DNA of 64,000 nucleotides from Plotosus lineatus (GCA_024760905.1 CM045733.1:31306001-31370000); one strand, 5' to 3'. Counted from the stretch's first letter, positions 13,876-25,739 are shown. The notes: generated by a model from the letters alone, not told the origin. Numbers and translations: made by a program.

Positions 13876-14640
13876 ACTGTGCCAAGCATTTTTAACTTTA
13901 AAAACAGCGTACTGAAACTTTTTGGTAGTGTTTTGGGGTTTCAGCAAAGTTCTTACTATCGGAAAAACCCATTGCCCCTTCTAAGAATTGGAAAGGCAAA
14001 AACAAATAAAACAAAACACTTCCTTTACATTGAACATCAGTTACGATCAATCAGGTATGAATTTCTTGCCATTATGCTCTCATAAGCATTGATAATATAG
14101 TTATAAATAGTCAGTAGCCTTTTTAGATGCACTCACTACCCCATAAATACTTAGGACATTTTTTGAAATATGCCTAAAACCTCACTATACTGTAGCATTT
14201 TGTAAGACATTTCTTTAAATTGTGCCATTTTAAACAAATAGAGTATGATTCCCTTTAAACTACAATTAAGCCTGATGCCAAAAGTCATATGATTGGTGTA
14301 ATTACATGATCAAGGGTCTTTATTCATAGACCAAAAAGCTTCATCTCGTCTTGCTCTACAGAAGTTTTAATGCTGCAATGACATTAATTATGTGGTGAAT
14401 CTTTTTTTTTTCTCCAAGGTAATTAGCTTTGACATTCAGCAGACCATGACTATCTGAGTGCTTGCCATTTCTACAGAACATATGTACGGTATGCACATCA
14501 ACAGTCAGAGAGAGTTTTAAAGGAGGTGAGAGACTTGAGCTCTACATACATAGCAGAACGGTGCACAGTACAACTGCATCAAGACAAGGTAGTGCAAAAT
14601 AAATGCATCATAAATGTTGCTTACTGTTCATGCACGGACA
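13876..14640. other. Intronic sequence, no gene seen
   Basis: No exon or recognised repeat. Confidence 0.5.
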
Positions 14641-14835
14641 CTTTGGTTTACTGATTAGATCGATCAGATTAGGGGCTCAGGCTTTGGTCCCACCAATCTG
14701 CCACTGTTGGGCCCATGAGCAAGCTCTTAACCCATATCTTCTTCGTTGTTCAAATGAAATAGACTGCAATTTGCTATACATAAGGTTATCTGCCAAATTC
14801 CTCAAATGTCGTAAATGTAAATGTAAATTAACAAC
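14641..14835 (+). mobile_element. SINE remnant with CAAATGTCGTAAATGTAAATG tail class
   Basis: Contains the typical order CATGAGCAAGCTCTTAACCC, then ATCTGCCAAATTCCTCAAATG, ending in GTAAATGTAAATG. The same design occurs at 34898-35115, at 37096-37315 and reversed at 56944-57125. The head is too decayed to give clear A and B boxes. Confidence 0.7.
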
Positions 14836-15244
14836 CTTTAATTTGAGGTGATCCTATGACATTCACATTTGACACCCATCAAGCTTATCAGCTTAAAGTT
14901 GAATGAAAATCTTCCATAATACTCACACTACCTGACTGGCTTGTCGCTAAACCTCCCCAACTCAGTGAGTTGCAATGCATTCTATGTCCTACACCCTTTT
15001 AACCATAGCCAGCATTAATAGTTTAAGCACTTTGTGCTACACTAGCTCTTCTAGGAATCAGGTGAACTAGCCTTCATTCTCCACACTTAACAGTGAGCCT
15101 TTGACATCCATGACACTTGAGGGTTCATTGGTTGTTTTTCCTTGGACCTCCTCTGGTTAGAGTTTACCACCACCAGGAACACCCTACAAGACATACTGTT
15201 TTGTAGATGAATAACCAAAGTTGTTTAGCCATCGCAGTGTGGCT

Positions 15245-15480
15245 CTTGTGAGGCGGCAGTGGCATACTCATAAGCGTGTCCACCTCAAAGCAAGAAGGTC
15301 CTGGGTTCGAGGTCTTGGCTTGGCGAGGCTGTTTACTCCTACAGTTCAAAGACATGCACATTAAGTTAATTTGAAATCCTTAATTGCACCGAGGTGTGGG
15401 TGTATGTAAATGCTTGTGTATGTGTGTTGGACCTGCAATATACTGGTTAACTATTCAAGGTGTACTGTGTCTTTGCTGAA
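15245..15480 (+). mobile_element. Decayed tRNA-headed SINE
   Basis: The head has GCAGTGGCATACTCATAAGC (weak A box) and GGGTTCGAGGTC (B-box-like). The body TACTCCTACAGTTCAAAGAC resembles CR1/L2-like repeat phrasing. It ends near CTATTCAAGGTGTACTGTG, a decayed form of the L2-like tail. Confidence 0.6.
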
Positions 15481-15734
15481 ATGTTAATTTTCAAACAAAG
15501 ACTTGTAAGCTTTCAGCAATTCATGTTTATGAAGTCCGGGTTTGTTTATTAGATAGGCTAAATGTAATTGCATCAGAAAGTTCACATTCGGCTAATTAAT
15601 CTATTAACGTTATCTGTTTTTGTTTTGTTGTTGTTGATTGTTTGTTTTTATTTTTTGGGGTTTTTTTGTTTGTTTTATCAATGATGCTGTATAAATCATC
15701 TACCTTCACTCTGCCAGTGACCAGTTTATCATAA

Positions 15735-15990
15735 TGGGGTGGTTATGGCCTAATAGTTAGAGAAGTGGATTTGGGGCCAAAAGGTTGCTGGTTTGATTCC
15801 CGAACCAGCAGGAAGAATGTGTAGCGGCGGGAGGCGCGCTGGGGGAGTGAGCTGAACCTCGACAACCTCGAGACTTCCTCGACATTCATGGCTGAAGACC
15901 TCTTGAGCAAGGCACCTAAACATCACCCCCCACTCCACCACTGCTTTCCGGGCACTGCAATGTGTAGTACCTCACTGCTGCGAGTATGTG
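15735..15990 (+). mobile_element. tRNA-headed SINE, third type
   Basis: The A-box region is GGTTATGGCCTAATAGTTAG and the B-box region GGTTTGATTCCC. Downstream are the fish-SINE phrases CTGAAGACCTCTTGAGCAAG and CACCTAAAC, then CCACTGCTTTCCGGGCACTG. A GC-rich insertion (GGCGGGAGGCGCGCTGGG) sits between head and body. Confidence 0.7.
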
Positions 15991-16384
15991 TGCTCTTGGA
16001 TGGGTTATATGCAAAAGTCAAAATGCTCCTTGTGGAATTAATACAGTATTTAAAAAATTATACATATATCCAAAATAATTTTATTCAAGTGCTTAACCTT
16101 GTTCATTTTTTATGAGACTCTGCTATTGTATTCCATTGCCTTTTTTTTTCTTCTTTTTTTTTTTTTTTACCTTTATCAACTCAGCAACTGCACATGCATG
16201 AAAGTGTGAATCAGAACAGCATTCAATGGGTCTGTAATCTTAGAGCTCATCAGTGTACACTCTGACATGAATAGAGATCAACCTTAATATTATCTAAATT
16301 CCTTAAAAAAAAAATTCTATTTGCTTTCGAAATAAACCCATACTAAAGTATTAAACTTACACTGCTCTATTTTGTTGTTTTTAG

Positions 16385-16473
16385 CTTCCAGTGGCAGATC
16401 CCATTGACTCTATCAACGGGAAACACAAGTCACATATCATCTGAGGCTGTCATATGGGTCTCTAAAAATACAG
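16385..16473 (+). CDS. trhde: trhde exon (window exon 1), GC donor
   Basis: TRHDE is a type II membrane M1 zinc aminopeptidase that removes pyroglutamate from TRH outside the cell. This 89-nt exon follows acceptor TTGTTGTTTTTAG. It supplies the last base of a codon and then 29 codons (FQWQIPLTLSTGN...AVIWVSKNT), the start of the C-terminal domain where relatives read LWQIPLT...SEAIIWVSN. NTS is a potential N-glycosylation site. The exon ends in phase 1 at CAG followed by GCAAGT, a GC donor with otherwise perfect consensus. No GT donor at this position keeps the frame. The joined codon GAG is completed at 18661-18662. The identification is firm from similarity and phase; the GC donor is the only odd point. 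Confidence 0.9.
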
Positions 16474-17142
16474 GCAAGTTCTCGACAGTACAGAATTTTA
16501 TAGATAAACAACCTGTCTGGTACACTATGATACTTTCACAAACACTGCCAAACACAGAGCTAATTGTATTCATCCCGAACCAGAGCTACAATTTTACAAA
16601 TATCCATCTTGATTTAACTAAAAAAGGGGGAAATAATTATATTATCTCATTTGAAAGACATACCTTTAAAGGTTCTTAGTGGATAACAATTGTTACTCTG
16701 AAGTGCACTTGCTAGTTATTTCCTAGCAATCTGAAAACAGAAAGTTTTATTTAATTTTAGTACCTCTAAATTTGTACATTGGATACAGTACATGGAAAAT
16801 GTGTGTTGGCTATTATTCCCTTTAGTCACTTTTCTCAGTAAGAAAGTTTCAGAATTTTTTCTTACTTTTACTTTTTTATGGCCAATTTGAGTTGCCAGTG
16901 CTATATTTGGTGGCAGTAGCCTTGGGTACAAATCATAACAAGCTAGTTGCTCCCACTTTTGTGACACACACAAAAAAAAGAGTCTACTAAGCATTTTTTG
17001 TGCCGAAGTAGCAAATAAGGAAACAAATCAGCATAACTTTTTTAACTACCTGAAAAATTTTAGCAGTGTAGAAAGCATATCATGCATTGATCGGACAAAA
17101 AAACAAACAAACAAACAAAAAAAAAACCCAAACAAAAAAGAA
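16474..17142. other. Start of trhde intron with (AAAC)n run
   Basis: No coding sequence. A-rich AAAC repeats at 17098-17130 precede a SINE insertion. A 91-codon frame continuing from the exon through the donor (to 16679) is a read-through and not an exon extension. Confidence 0.7.
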
Positions 17143-17482
17143 GGGGGCAGTGGTGGTCGAGTGGTATAAGGCGCCGGATCGCTGATCCAAAGGTTGGGGG
17201 TTTGAGTCCCACTCTCCACAAGGTTGTCACTGTCCCAGCGGTGCAGCTAACTGGGTTATCAAAGGCCGGCCATGTCTCTCACTGTCTATGGTGTGAGGCA
17301 TGTAAAAGAACCATTGCTGACTTTCGACAAGAGTAGGCTGCAAAGCCATCAGCGTGTTTCCGCCCTGCGATGGCCTGGCGAGCTGTTCAGGATGTACTCT
17401 GCCCTCGCCCTGAGTTGGCTGGGATGGGCACCAGCCTCCCCACAACCCTAATTAGGATGAAGCGGTTACAGAAAACGAACTG
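17143..17482 (+). mobile_element. Full-length tRNA-headed SINE with L2-like tail
   Basis: The best full-length member of the main SINE family here. A box TGGTCGAGTGGT is at 17154-17165 and B box GGTTTGAGTCC at 17199-17209, and the head (AAGGCGCC...) resembles a tRNA-Leu/Ser. The central body begins GGTTGTCACTGTCC and includes GCAGCTAACTGGGTTATC and GGCATGTAAAAGAACCATTG, ending CAGCGTGTTTC. The tail is L2-like: GATGGCCTGGCGAGCTG to GCGGTTACAGAAAACGAACT. It is flanked by AAAAAAGAA repeats (17134-17142, 17483-17491), a probable target-site duplication. Confidence 0.88.
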
Positions 17483-17491
17483 AAAAAAGAA

Positions 17492-18660
17492 CCCCCAAAT
17501 GATCAATTCTGAATGTTTGGAAGTTTAACAGTGGTATTCTTACATATATTTTTTTATAGAGCTACTACATTTACCCCTACCTTTTGAAGTGCTAAATAAT
17601 TTAGAATGTGTCATATCACAGATTGTAACATACACAAAGATGTTAAAAATATATTTAAAATTAACAGAACCTGAAAGAAATCTGGTTGTTGTTTGTATGC
17701 ATTTAATGCAGTGCTTCTGCATTATTTTCTATGATACCTCCTCTACAAAGAAAAAAAAAGAAAACATTTCACACTCCCACAGTGCCACACACCTGACTAT
17801 AAATAGTGTTTACTGAATTTCATATCATTTGCTTGGTGCTTTTTACCTACACCATAGCGTGACAATAAGCGTGCCACTGCCACCTACTGTAGCGGATGTC
17901 CAATTACACTTAATTCTAGTACAGTGTGGCAAAAAAAAGCATGTTCTCAGGGTCATACACGATCCCCGGCATCACACCACTCCCCTCTTGGGGAGAGCAT
18001 CCCACTATTTGAGAAGCACTGATTTAATGTCATGTAGACCATGACACTGTGCTCTCAAGATTTTTCTCTCTGGAAACCTTAAACAACTATAAAGTGGGGT
18101 GAATGACTTAAGCAGTGTGGATTGTATCACTCTCATGAGTAGTCGAAGCTTTCTTATTAATATAATGGCACATGATATCATCAGCGGAATTGAATAATTA
18201 TTTCTAAGGAAAGGAGATTAATGTCTTCTTTGAGAACAGGATAAATGAATATAGTATACATTTCCATTTGAAAATCTATGCACTATTTGTTTGAGAAGTA
18301 TTTAAGCATATTATGTAGTGATATCATTGGGAAGTGTCATTTGTTTCAGAAAAGAATTAATTTGTGCTATAGAACAATTTCATTTTCCATAAGCTTTTAA
18401 AGGTTCCCACAAGGTTCACCCTCCTATAATGAATGAACAAAGTTATTAGAAATTCCAACAGTCAGATCTTAATTACCTCACTAAAAGGCCTGAGTGAATA
18501 TATAAAGCCCCATCTGTAACCCCCATCCTTTCTTTCATTTTTCAGCCATTCTCTAAGTACATCTGTTTTTGGAAAAAAAAAAAAAAAAAGAATGCTCTAA
18601 TGATGTCAGACTGTGCTTTTAAGCATTCTCAAGTTCCTAGTTTTCCATATATGTTTATAG
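17492..18660. other. trhde intron sequence, nothing further recognised
   Basis: AT-rich with an A run at 18575-18590, upstream of the next exon's acceptor. Confidence 0.6.
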
Positions 18661-18794
18661 AGACACACCATGTCGGCCACATAGATGAAAAGACATGGTT
18701 GCTGGGAAATATTAATCAAACAGGCTACTTCAGGGTGAACTATGACCTTCACAACTGGAAGCTCCTGATCCAGCAGTTGATGATCAACCCTGCA
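18661..18794 (+). CDS. trhde: trhde exon (window exon 2)
   Basis: A 134-nt exon after acceptor ATATGTTTATAG. Two bases complete a Glu codon begun at 16473, then 44 codons follow: THHVGHIDEKTWLLGN, INQTGYFRVNYD, HNWKLLIQQL, MINPA. The segment W-L-x-x-N-x-x-x-x-G-Y-F-R-V-N-Y-D is the hallmark start of the C-terminal domain in M1 aminopeptidases, and its wording is that of TRHDE. NQT is a potential N-glycosylation site. The exon ends in phase 0 at GCA followed by GTACGA, a weak donor. The upstream in-frame ATG at 18600 is not a start, because codons before 18661 do not match the family and a splice acceptor lies at the boundary. Confidence 0.93.
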
Positions 18795-19061
18795 GTACGA
18801 AACTACTTATTTCTGTCTTATTCCCTCCCTTATTTTGTTAATTTCTGTTTTATATAAATACATATTTTTTTAACTACTGTCTACTATTTTTTTAATAATA
18901 AATACATGTCTTTTTTTGGCTTTTCATTTATTTATTTTATTTTATTTTTTTGCCTTGTTTAATTATCAATGCAATAATTCCTACTGCCCTTCTATTCTGT
19001 ATTCAGTATTCCAATATCTAACTATTTTTAAACTTTTTCTCTTTTTCATTCCTGACTATAG

Positions 19062-19117
19062 ATAATCTCTGTAGGCAATCGTGCAGGCTTGATTGACGAT
19101 GCTTTCAACTTGGCTAG
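19062..19117 (+). CDS. trhde: trhde exon (window exon 3)
   Basis: A short 56-nt exon, only 267 bases after the previous one. Acceptor is CCTGACTATAG; codons read IISVGNRAGLIDDAFNLA plus AG. NRAGLIDDAFxLAR is strongly conserved among M1 family members. It ends in phase 2 before GTGAGT, and the Arg codon is completed by the first base at 30126, across an 11-kb intron. No change from the family pattern is seen. Confidence 0.94.
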
Positions 19118-20743
19118 GTGAGTGGATAGAGACTGGTTTCTTAGAATTCAACGAGCAGATTCATTGTGTGTAACACTTTATGGATTTAGGGATAATGGAG
19201 GCTTCTTTGTCCATTTCATGTCTGCTTCAATGGAAGCACATGCTGTCAAAAACAAAGTCTGAAGCAAAGCTGTGCTGAACGATAATGGAAGGAATAGAGA
19301 AGAGTTGTGCATTCCTTAGGTTATTCCGCCACTCTTTCTCACATTTTACTTGTTTCTCTTTACCTTCCATAAACAACATATTTGGAAAAATATCCAGTAG
19401 AGCTGTTGGTCTGACCTTACTATAAAGAGCCAAATCACTTTTCAGTGAATATGATATAACCGTTTAACGACTTCTTGCAAATGTGTTCACTTATCAGGAA
19501 AAAAAAAATAAACATACTATTTGTCCAAGATAGTTTGTGTGCAACCTGTCCATCACAACTACGTGTTTGTTGAGCATTCCATTCCAGATTTAGTCCATTT
19601 TTTTCTGGATATTATCTAGGCCTCCTCTAAAGATTCAAGATAATGGACAGCTTGCATTCACTTTTCAGAATTCATGTGGCTCCAGCTGCATTTTATTCTA
19701 AAGCAGTGTCATGAATCAGAAACAAATACAAACATAGATACTGAAGAGTTTTTTTTTTTTTATAGGTAAGCCTACATATCCAAAGAGTAAGACAAATGTC
19801 TAACCATTAAACAGACAATAGCCTTACAATTGAAAAAAAATACATGGACAAAAACACAATCTAGGTAAGTCAGTGGACAGAGATCAATATCTGAGTTGAA
19901 CCTATGCCCAAAGCAGTGACTGTTAGTCATGAAATAAGCACACACTTAAGAATATGAGCTTTTGAGTGGATACTTACTGCAATGAGTAATATGTTTTAGT
20001 TGGCAACAATTATTTTAACATGCAATAAGTACCTCCTCAAATTTTCAACAATTTTGTCAGAAAGATATTGAAAGGTTCGTTTATTATTTTGTATTACCAT
20101 ATTTTAGATGGATTGAATCATTGGTCTGCTTCAAGCAAAGAAAATAGTTAAGGAGATTGCTACAATGATTTTTTAAAACCTGTAAAGATAATGATCTTTC
20201 GACTTCACATAAAAATATGGCAGAAAACATCTGACTATAATTGTAGATCATGTAAACTCTTGATGAAATTAGTTCCATGACCGTAGAACTCTCGGCTCTA
20301 CATAAAAAATCTTACCGTATTGGGACTAAACGGCCATATAGCTCTAAGAAAACAATTTGTTATTCAAGCTACTTTGAAGAAAAGGCCTCCATTTTCTGGA
20401 GAACATAAAGATTAGACTCTGGCGCAGTGACAGAAGGTCGTGAGGTCTGAATTGTCTAGATCAATGTATGCATTAGGTTAGGAAGGGAAGTACTTGAAGG
20501 GATGTACCAAAATAGTGGCTACTGGACAGGATTTTTAACTGAGATTGTGTCAGTTGGTCAGGTCCAGGCTCAGCAATGTTATGTGACATTACAATGCTAA
20601 CTGAATGAATAAAATCAATAGTTATCTTCACTGGTGGCACAGGCATTTAAGATGATTGTGACAGGATTCATAAGATATAAATTGTGACCTACTCCAGCAT
20701 AATAGTGATTAAGTAGGAAATTTGACCTACTGAGATATTCATA
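19118..20743. other. trhde intron, first part, nothing recognised
   Basis: AT-rich sequence without exon-like frames or recognised transposons. Confidence 0.55.
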
Positions 20744-20745
20744 TA

Positions 20746-21988
20746 CAGTGGTACCTCGACTTACGAAATTAATCTGTACCGAGGGCAAGCTCGTAAGTCC
20801 AAACGTTCATTAGATGAAAGAAAAATTTCCATAGGAAATAAGAGAAAACTAATTAATTCGTTCCAACCCCCTCCCAAACTCAAACTCATATCACCTGCCA
20901 CAAACATGTATTTTTCGCATAATAGATTTAATATAAACATGTAACAATAAACATTTCACAATAATAACACATGTACAGTAACATTAATAATACTGTAAGT
21001 AACAATAAATAATTAAACACGAATTAACAATAAGTCAATAAACAATACAGTAAGTTCGTCTGAACTTAAGAATAGCACTTAACATTAACTTACGCTACTA
21101 TTTATTTTATTTTTATTTTTTTACTTTTTATTTATCTTTTTTGGATTTTTTAGCTTTTTTTTCACTTCACTAATGTTGATCACTTGTCTTCTGCTGCTTG
21201 GCCGCACTCCCATTGCTCTCCACACTACCGCCAGGCAAAGGCCTATGATTGCTTGAAAATTGTACAGATGGTCGATACATTCATCCCATACTCCTTACAC
21301 AGATCGGTCATGTGGAATCCTTTTTCATGTTTATCTATGCTTTCAAGCTTCGTTTCAAGAGAAATTGATTTTCTCCTCTTGAATACATCAGGCACCGTCT
21401 TACAACCCATCTTAGAAACACTGGGATATGCAAAATAAAAAAGAATAAAAAAGTCACAAAATCCGAACCACAGAAAAGAAAAACTTTTGTGCGTGTACAC
21501 GCTGCTGGCGCGGAAAGGAGCACAGAAATACACATGGAAGCATATGAGGCTAATTGGTGTTTATGACCCTGGGGGCTGCTTTTTTGACATACTGGTGGAC
21601 CAGCTTTAAGTGTCATTGCACATCCTCTACACTAGGTGACAGTGGCGCACTCACTGTGTTCCCTATGGTGTAGGGGAAAAAGCACCGAGCAAACGACATG
21701 AAGTGCAGTAAACACTATTCATAGTCACACGAGGGGCGCTGGGGGGGTTAATTTTTTTTCTTCCTATAGGGGGCATCACAGAAAATAATTGAGAAGAACT
21801 TCACAAGGTGTTCTCAGCGCGCTGAGGACTACACACGGAAGAATACAAGGCTAATCAGCCAAGAAGAGCCATTTCCCCAGCAGAGTTTGTAAGTTGAAAA
21901 TTTGTTCGTTGGATGGGGCAGATTTGGATGGGGTCGAGCTCATATCAAAATGTTTTATAAGGGATACTCATCAGTCAAGGTACCACTG
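20746..21988 (-). mobile_element. Tigger/pogo-like DNA transposon, internally decayed
   Basis: Inverted ends CAGTGGTACCTCGACTTACG (20746 on) and, reversed, CAGTGGTACCTTGACTG (ending 21988) lie between TA target duplications (744-745 and 989-990 of their lines, i.e. 20744-20745 and 21989-21990). It is 1243 bp long. A transposase start lies on the minus strand (separate entry). Most of the coding region is missing, so it could move only with help from an autonomous relative. Confidence 0.85.
21243..21410 (-). pseudogene. Pogo/Tigger transposase N-terminus, truncated
   Basis: From the ATG at 21410 the minus strand reads 55 codons starting MGCKTVPDVFKRRK. It includes SLETKLESIDKHEKG and DLCKEYGMNVSTICTIFK. 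This is the N-terminal helix-turn-helix (CENP-B/pogo type) that binds the element's own ends. The frame stops at 21243-21245, and no CENP-B-like second domain or DDE catalytic region follows, so only the DNA-binding part remains. Translation beyond the ATG toward 21533 is not part of the family. Confidence 0.82.
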
Positions 21989-21990
21989 TA

Positions 21991-22621
21991 TTTGGAAAGA
22001 GAAATTTATTATGTTTCAAAATGAGGTATAAGATATGATTATAGCATGAAAATTGACTGCGTTGCACCACTTGTATGTCGTTAACCTTATTTTAAAGCCC
22101 CTAACAACGTGATTGTACTAGCTTCTTTCTAACAACAGATGACTTTCATTTACACTGAGTCATGTCTGTTTTGTGGCTTCTCACTGGTTTACCATAATAT
22201 CATTGGGGGGATTATTCTGGGATTTGTTAAGTAGGTACAGTATTTCCAGTATGAAATATGGATATTAGGGAAATAACTTGAGCAATCCCAAAAGCACTTT
22301 GATTATCAGCAAAATAAGATAATTTTTGTATTATTTTACAACTTGAACATGGAACCCTTTCTTGAAGAAGCATTTTAGCATGGCCAGATTGTGTTTATAG
22401 ATATTTGAACTTGCTCTTGTGTAAGATTATGCCTTGAAGGAAGTCTTTTTGGTGTCATGGCATTTTATTCCAGCCATTTTCAATGTACTTTTGGTTTTAT
22501 TCAAAACACTACTTTGCAACTTAATCCGTATTATGCTGGAGCGGGTCACAATTGTGAAAGCGTGGTTCAGTAAGAATGAATAATAATTTGCACACATAAA
22601 TTGATGCACAGGCACACATAT
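21991..22621. other. trhde intron, nothing recognised
   Basis: No exon-like frame and no repeat recognised in this stretch. Confidence 0.5.
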
Positions 22622-22622
22622 C

Positions 22623-22682
<60 letters not shown>
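22622..22682. repeat. (TA)n microsatellite
   Basis: About 28 TA units, followed by short duplications of TATATATGGTCTAGAGGAT (22688-22706 region and again at 22730-22750). Confidence 0.95.
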
Positions 22683-22683
<1 letters not shown>

Positions 22684-22734
22684 TCTATATATATATGGTC
22701 TAGAGGATATCATATCTAGAGTCTATCATATATA

Positions 22735-23062
22735 TATGGTCTAGAGGATAGGGCGCAGGATTGCTGATCCTAACATTGGGGGTTTGAGTCCCCACAGGGT
22801 TGTCACTGTCCACCCATTGCAGCTAACTGGGTTATCAAAGGCGGGCCATGTCTCTCACTGTCTATGGTGAGAGGCATGTAAAAGAACCATTGCTGACTTT
22901 TGTAAAGAGTAGGCTGCAAAGCCGTCAGCGTGTCTCTGTCCCTTGCTAAAAGGGTTGTGACAGGAAGGGCATCCGACGTAAAAACCTATGCCAAATCAAA
23001 TGTGCGAATCAGATGATTCGCTGTGGCGACTCCCGAGAAAAGAGAAAAGCCGAAAGGAAGAA
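22735..23062 (+). mobile_element. tRNA-headed SINE with RTE-type tail
   Basis: The head is partly eroded but keeps GCGCAGGATTGCTGATCC and the B box GGTTTGAGTCC. The body matches the family (GCAGCTAACTGGGTTATC, GGCATGTAAAAGAACCATTG). After CAGCGTGT it continues into the RTE-type tail: GGGTTGTGACAGGAAGGGCA, GCCAAATC, GATTCGCTGTGGCGACTCCC and AAAGCCGAAAGGAAG. The left edge merges with (TA)n-derived sequence. Confidence 0.85.

Positions 23063-23068
<6 letters not shown>

Positions 23069-23151
<83 letters not shown>
23069..23151. repeat. (AC)n microsatellite
   Basis: About 40 AC units with one AAAC interruption, lying between the SINE's 3' end and a MITE end (CAGGGATCCCTCGC). Confidence 0.97.
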
Positions 23152-23153
<2 letters not shown>

Positions 23154-23490
23154 GATCCCTCGCTACTTCACACTTCAATTAATGCAGCTTCAGTGCATCA
23201 CGGTTTTTAAAACTAATAATAATAAATATTCATTGAATTAAAAAAATAAGGAAATTAAGGAAGAATAGGTGAAAAAGCAATGGAAAATGTTACAAAAACA
23301 AGCCCAATTATGCAAAAAAAAAAAAAAAAACCTGAAACGAACTCAAAAACAAAAAACAACCCAAAATCTCCCATCAAAACTGGATACATTGTTGCATCTG
23401 TGTGTGCAAGCGCATCTGCCCGCATGCGCACACGTATGTATGTATGCTGTCTTCTTCTCATGCAATACCATCTAAATTTGTGTGTACAGA
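23152..23490 (+). mobile_element. MITE family M2, 3'-truncated
   Basis: Begins with the M2 end CAGGGATCCCTCGCTACTTC. It shares with 1563-1830 the stretches AAATAAGGAAATTAAGGAAG, CAATTATGCAAAAAAA, AAATCTCCC and ATTGTTGCATCTGTGTGTGC. The matching part stops near 23490, before the other M2 end. Confidence 0.75.
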
Positions 23491-23620
23491 CGTGCCCCAG
23501 TTACTAATGAGTTAGGTTTAGAATGGCCGTTCTCAGATGAATTTGTTTGTAAGTCGTTACGGGGCAATTTGTATTCATAACCTTGTATAAGTAATCTATA
23601 CGAGTTTGTACTGTATACAA

Positions 23621-23642
23621 TCTCTCTCTCTTTCGCTCTCAC

Positions 23643-23692
<50 letters not shown>
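23621..23692. repeat. (TC)n microsatellite
   Basis: About 36 TC units with a few interruptions near its left end. Confidence 0.97.
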
Positions 23693-23696
<4 letters not shown>

Positions 23697-23744
23697 CCAT
23701 AATATATGTCCCGTGTTTAAACTCCTGGTTCCTCGCAAGCACGG

Positions 23745-24589
23745 CACAGCGGATCTGATCAGATTTATAGAGTTTACTGGAGTCTGGAGAAACATCCAGA
23801 GCCACCGTGCACAGGTATGTGCAGGAAATGGGCTACAGGTGCCGCATTCCCCAGGTCAAGCCACTTTTGGACCAGAAACAGCGGCAGAAGAGAGTACTTT
23901 TTTCGGATGAAAGCAAATTTTGCATGTCATTCGGAAATCAAGGGGCCAGAGTCTGGAGGAAGACTGGGGAGAAGGAGATGCCAAAATGCCTGAAGTCCAG
24001 TGTCAAGTACCCACAGTTAGTGATGGTCTGGGGTGCCATGTCAGCTGCTGGTGTTGGTCCACTGTGTTTTATCAAGGGCAGGGTCAATGCAGTTAGCTAT
24101 TAGGAGATTTTGGAGCACTTCATGCTTCCATCTGCTGAAAAGCTTTATGGAGATGAAGATTTCATTTTTCAGCATGACCTGGCACCTGCTCACGGTGGCA
24201 AAACCACTGGGAAATGGTTTACCGGCCATGGTATTACTGTGCTCAATTGGCCTGCCAACGCTCCTGACCTGAACCCCATACCCCATAGAGAATCTGTGGG
24301 ATATTGTGAAGAGAAAGTTGAGAGACACCAGACCCAACACTGTGGATGAGCTTAAGGCCACTATCGAAGCATCCTGGGCCTTCATAACGCCTCAGCAGTG
24401 CCACAGGCTGAGTGCCTCCATGCTACGCCGCATTGAAGTAGTCATTTCTGCAAAAGGATTGCCAACCAAGTATTGAGTGCATAACTGAACATAATTATTT
24501 GAAGGTTGACTTGTTTTGTATTAAAAGCAGTTTTTTTTATTGGTCGGATAAATTATGCTAATCTTTTGAGGTAGGGATTTTTGGTTTTT

Positions 24590-24593
<4 letters not shown>
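23745..24593 (+). mobile_element. Tc1/mariner element copy B, 5'-truncated
   Basis: Closely related to copy A at 1-1017 throughout its transposase and 3' UTR (GCATAACTGAACATAATTAT, TTATTGGTCGGAT). It ends in a (TA)n tract at about 24593. The transposase contains a TAG stop at 24101-24103 (copy A has CAG) and a 7-bp tandem duplication of CCCCATA around 24277-24290. The duplication shifts the frame just before the third catalytic residue (NPIENLW in copy A). It lacks the same ~17 residues before the first catalytic Asp that copy A lacks. Inactive. Confidence 0.9.

Positions 24594-24632
<39 letters not shown>
24594..24632. repeat. (TA)n microsatellite
   Basis: About 19 TA units adjoining the end of the Tc1 copy. 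Confidence 0.95.
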
Positions 24633-24634
<2 letters not shown>

Positions 24635-25739
24635 GTATTTGATGTGATAAGCACTCAGGGCACTTTAAAAACTGGAGTGGGTGGGCGCTTATTAAAATGT
24701 TACCAGTGGAGTGGAATGGTAAGTGCTTGTTCTCATCGAGGTGGAAAACATGAATAATAACAGAACTATAAAAGAGTTTACTGGTACTTGTGCTATTCAT
24801 TTTGTTGTATCAACCAAACTACTTACATGAAAGCTGAAAATAAACAGAAAACAGGGTCGGTTTTTAATAAAAGTCCCCTTACTTTTCTCTCCCAGTGCTG
24901 TTCCTTTAAAGATTTTCCTGGAAGTAAAATCGAGCCAATCAACATGACTGTCAACTTTAGCACATGGCATGTTGAACCAATCAACACGAACATAAACAAA
25001 AGCACATGGCCAGGAACTTCTTTAAATTTATGAAGTTAGTGAGCAGGAGAATCGGGTGAAAAATACTCATCATCACTTTCTGATAGGCCCTTATCTGGCT
25101 CATCACTCTATTCATTCAGAGCATCCAATAGTTTTGCTTTAGCAGTTTCTAATGGTTCATTGGTTGTTAGACATTTTCCAAGAGAACACAGCAAAATATT
25201 TTTCTGTTTTTTAAAGCACAGTGGAACAATCAAATGTGTTATTAATGATGAACATTACAGACATTCCCTAGTGGCAGGGGGTCTTGAAATATCTATGATG
25301 GGTTTCTACACGGAGCCGTAGATATGTGAGATGTGAAACTAAGTGTGGCTTGTCCGGACTTCTGATCTTTTACATGTGCAAGATCAAGCTCCGTAAGTCA
25401 CCTGCAACAAACACCTCACATCCAAAGGTGAAGAACTTATGAAGTGCGCTTTAATTGAGGCGAGTGCGTGGTTTGTGTTTATAGGGAGTAAATGAGATTA
25501 CTTAATTCAAGTATGAACTGCATTCAGTCTGAGCAGCTCAGCCACGCCCCTCAGCCGAAGCAGACAGACACAAACATTCTAAACATTAACTTAGTTACTG
25601 TACTGGAATAATAATTGAAAAAGACTTTAATACTCCAGCTTTGCAACAGTTCAAATGATTATTCCTGGAAACATTGCTGCTTTGTTTTCTGAGGGTGTGT
25701 CCTGTCTATCCCCATTTGAGTATTCTATTCTGGATGTCA
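24633..25739. other. trhde intron, nothing clearly recognised
   Basis: The opening (CCGTATTTGATGTGATAAGC, GGGTGGGCGCTTATTAAAAT) may be a DNA-transposon end, but no partner end was found. The rest has no exon or repeat I know. Confidence 0.45.

Noticed and set aside
17143..17225. tRNA-Leu or tRNA-Ser gene
   Set aside because: A and B boxes are present, but the sequence continues into a repeated SINE body and tail and has target duplications. It is a SINE head. The same holds for the other tRNA-like stretches.
18600..18660. ATG at 18600 as a gene start for the M1-like frame
   Set aside because: The codons before 18661 do not resemble the family; a splice acceptor (TTTATAG) lies at the boundary and the phase fits the exon ending at 16473.
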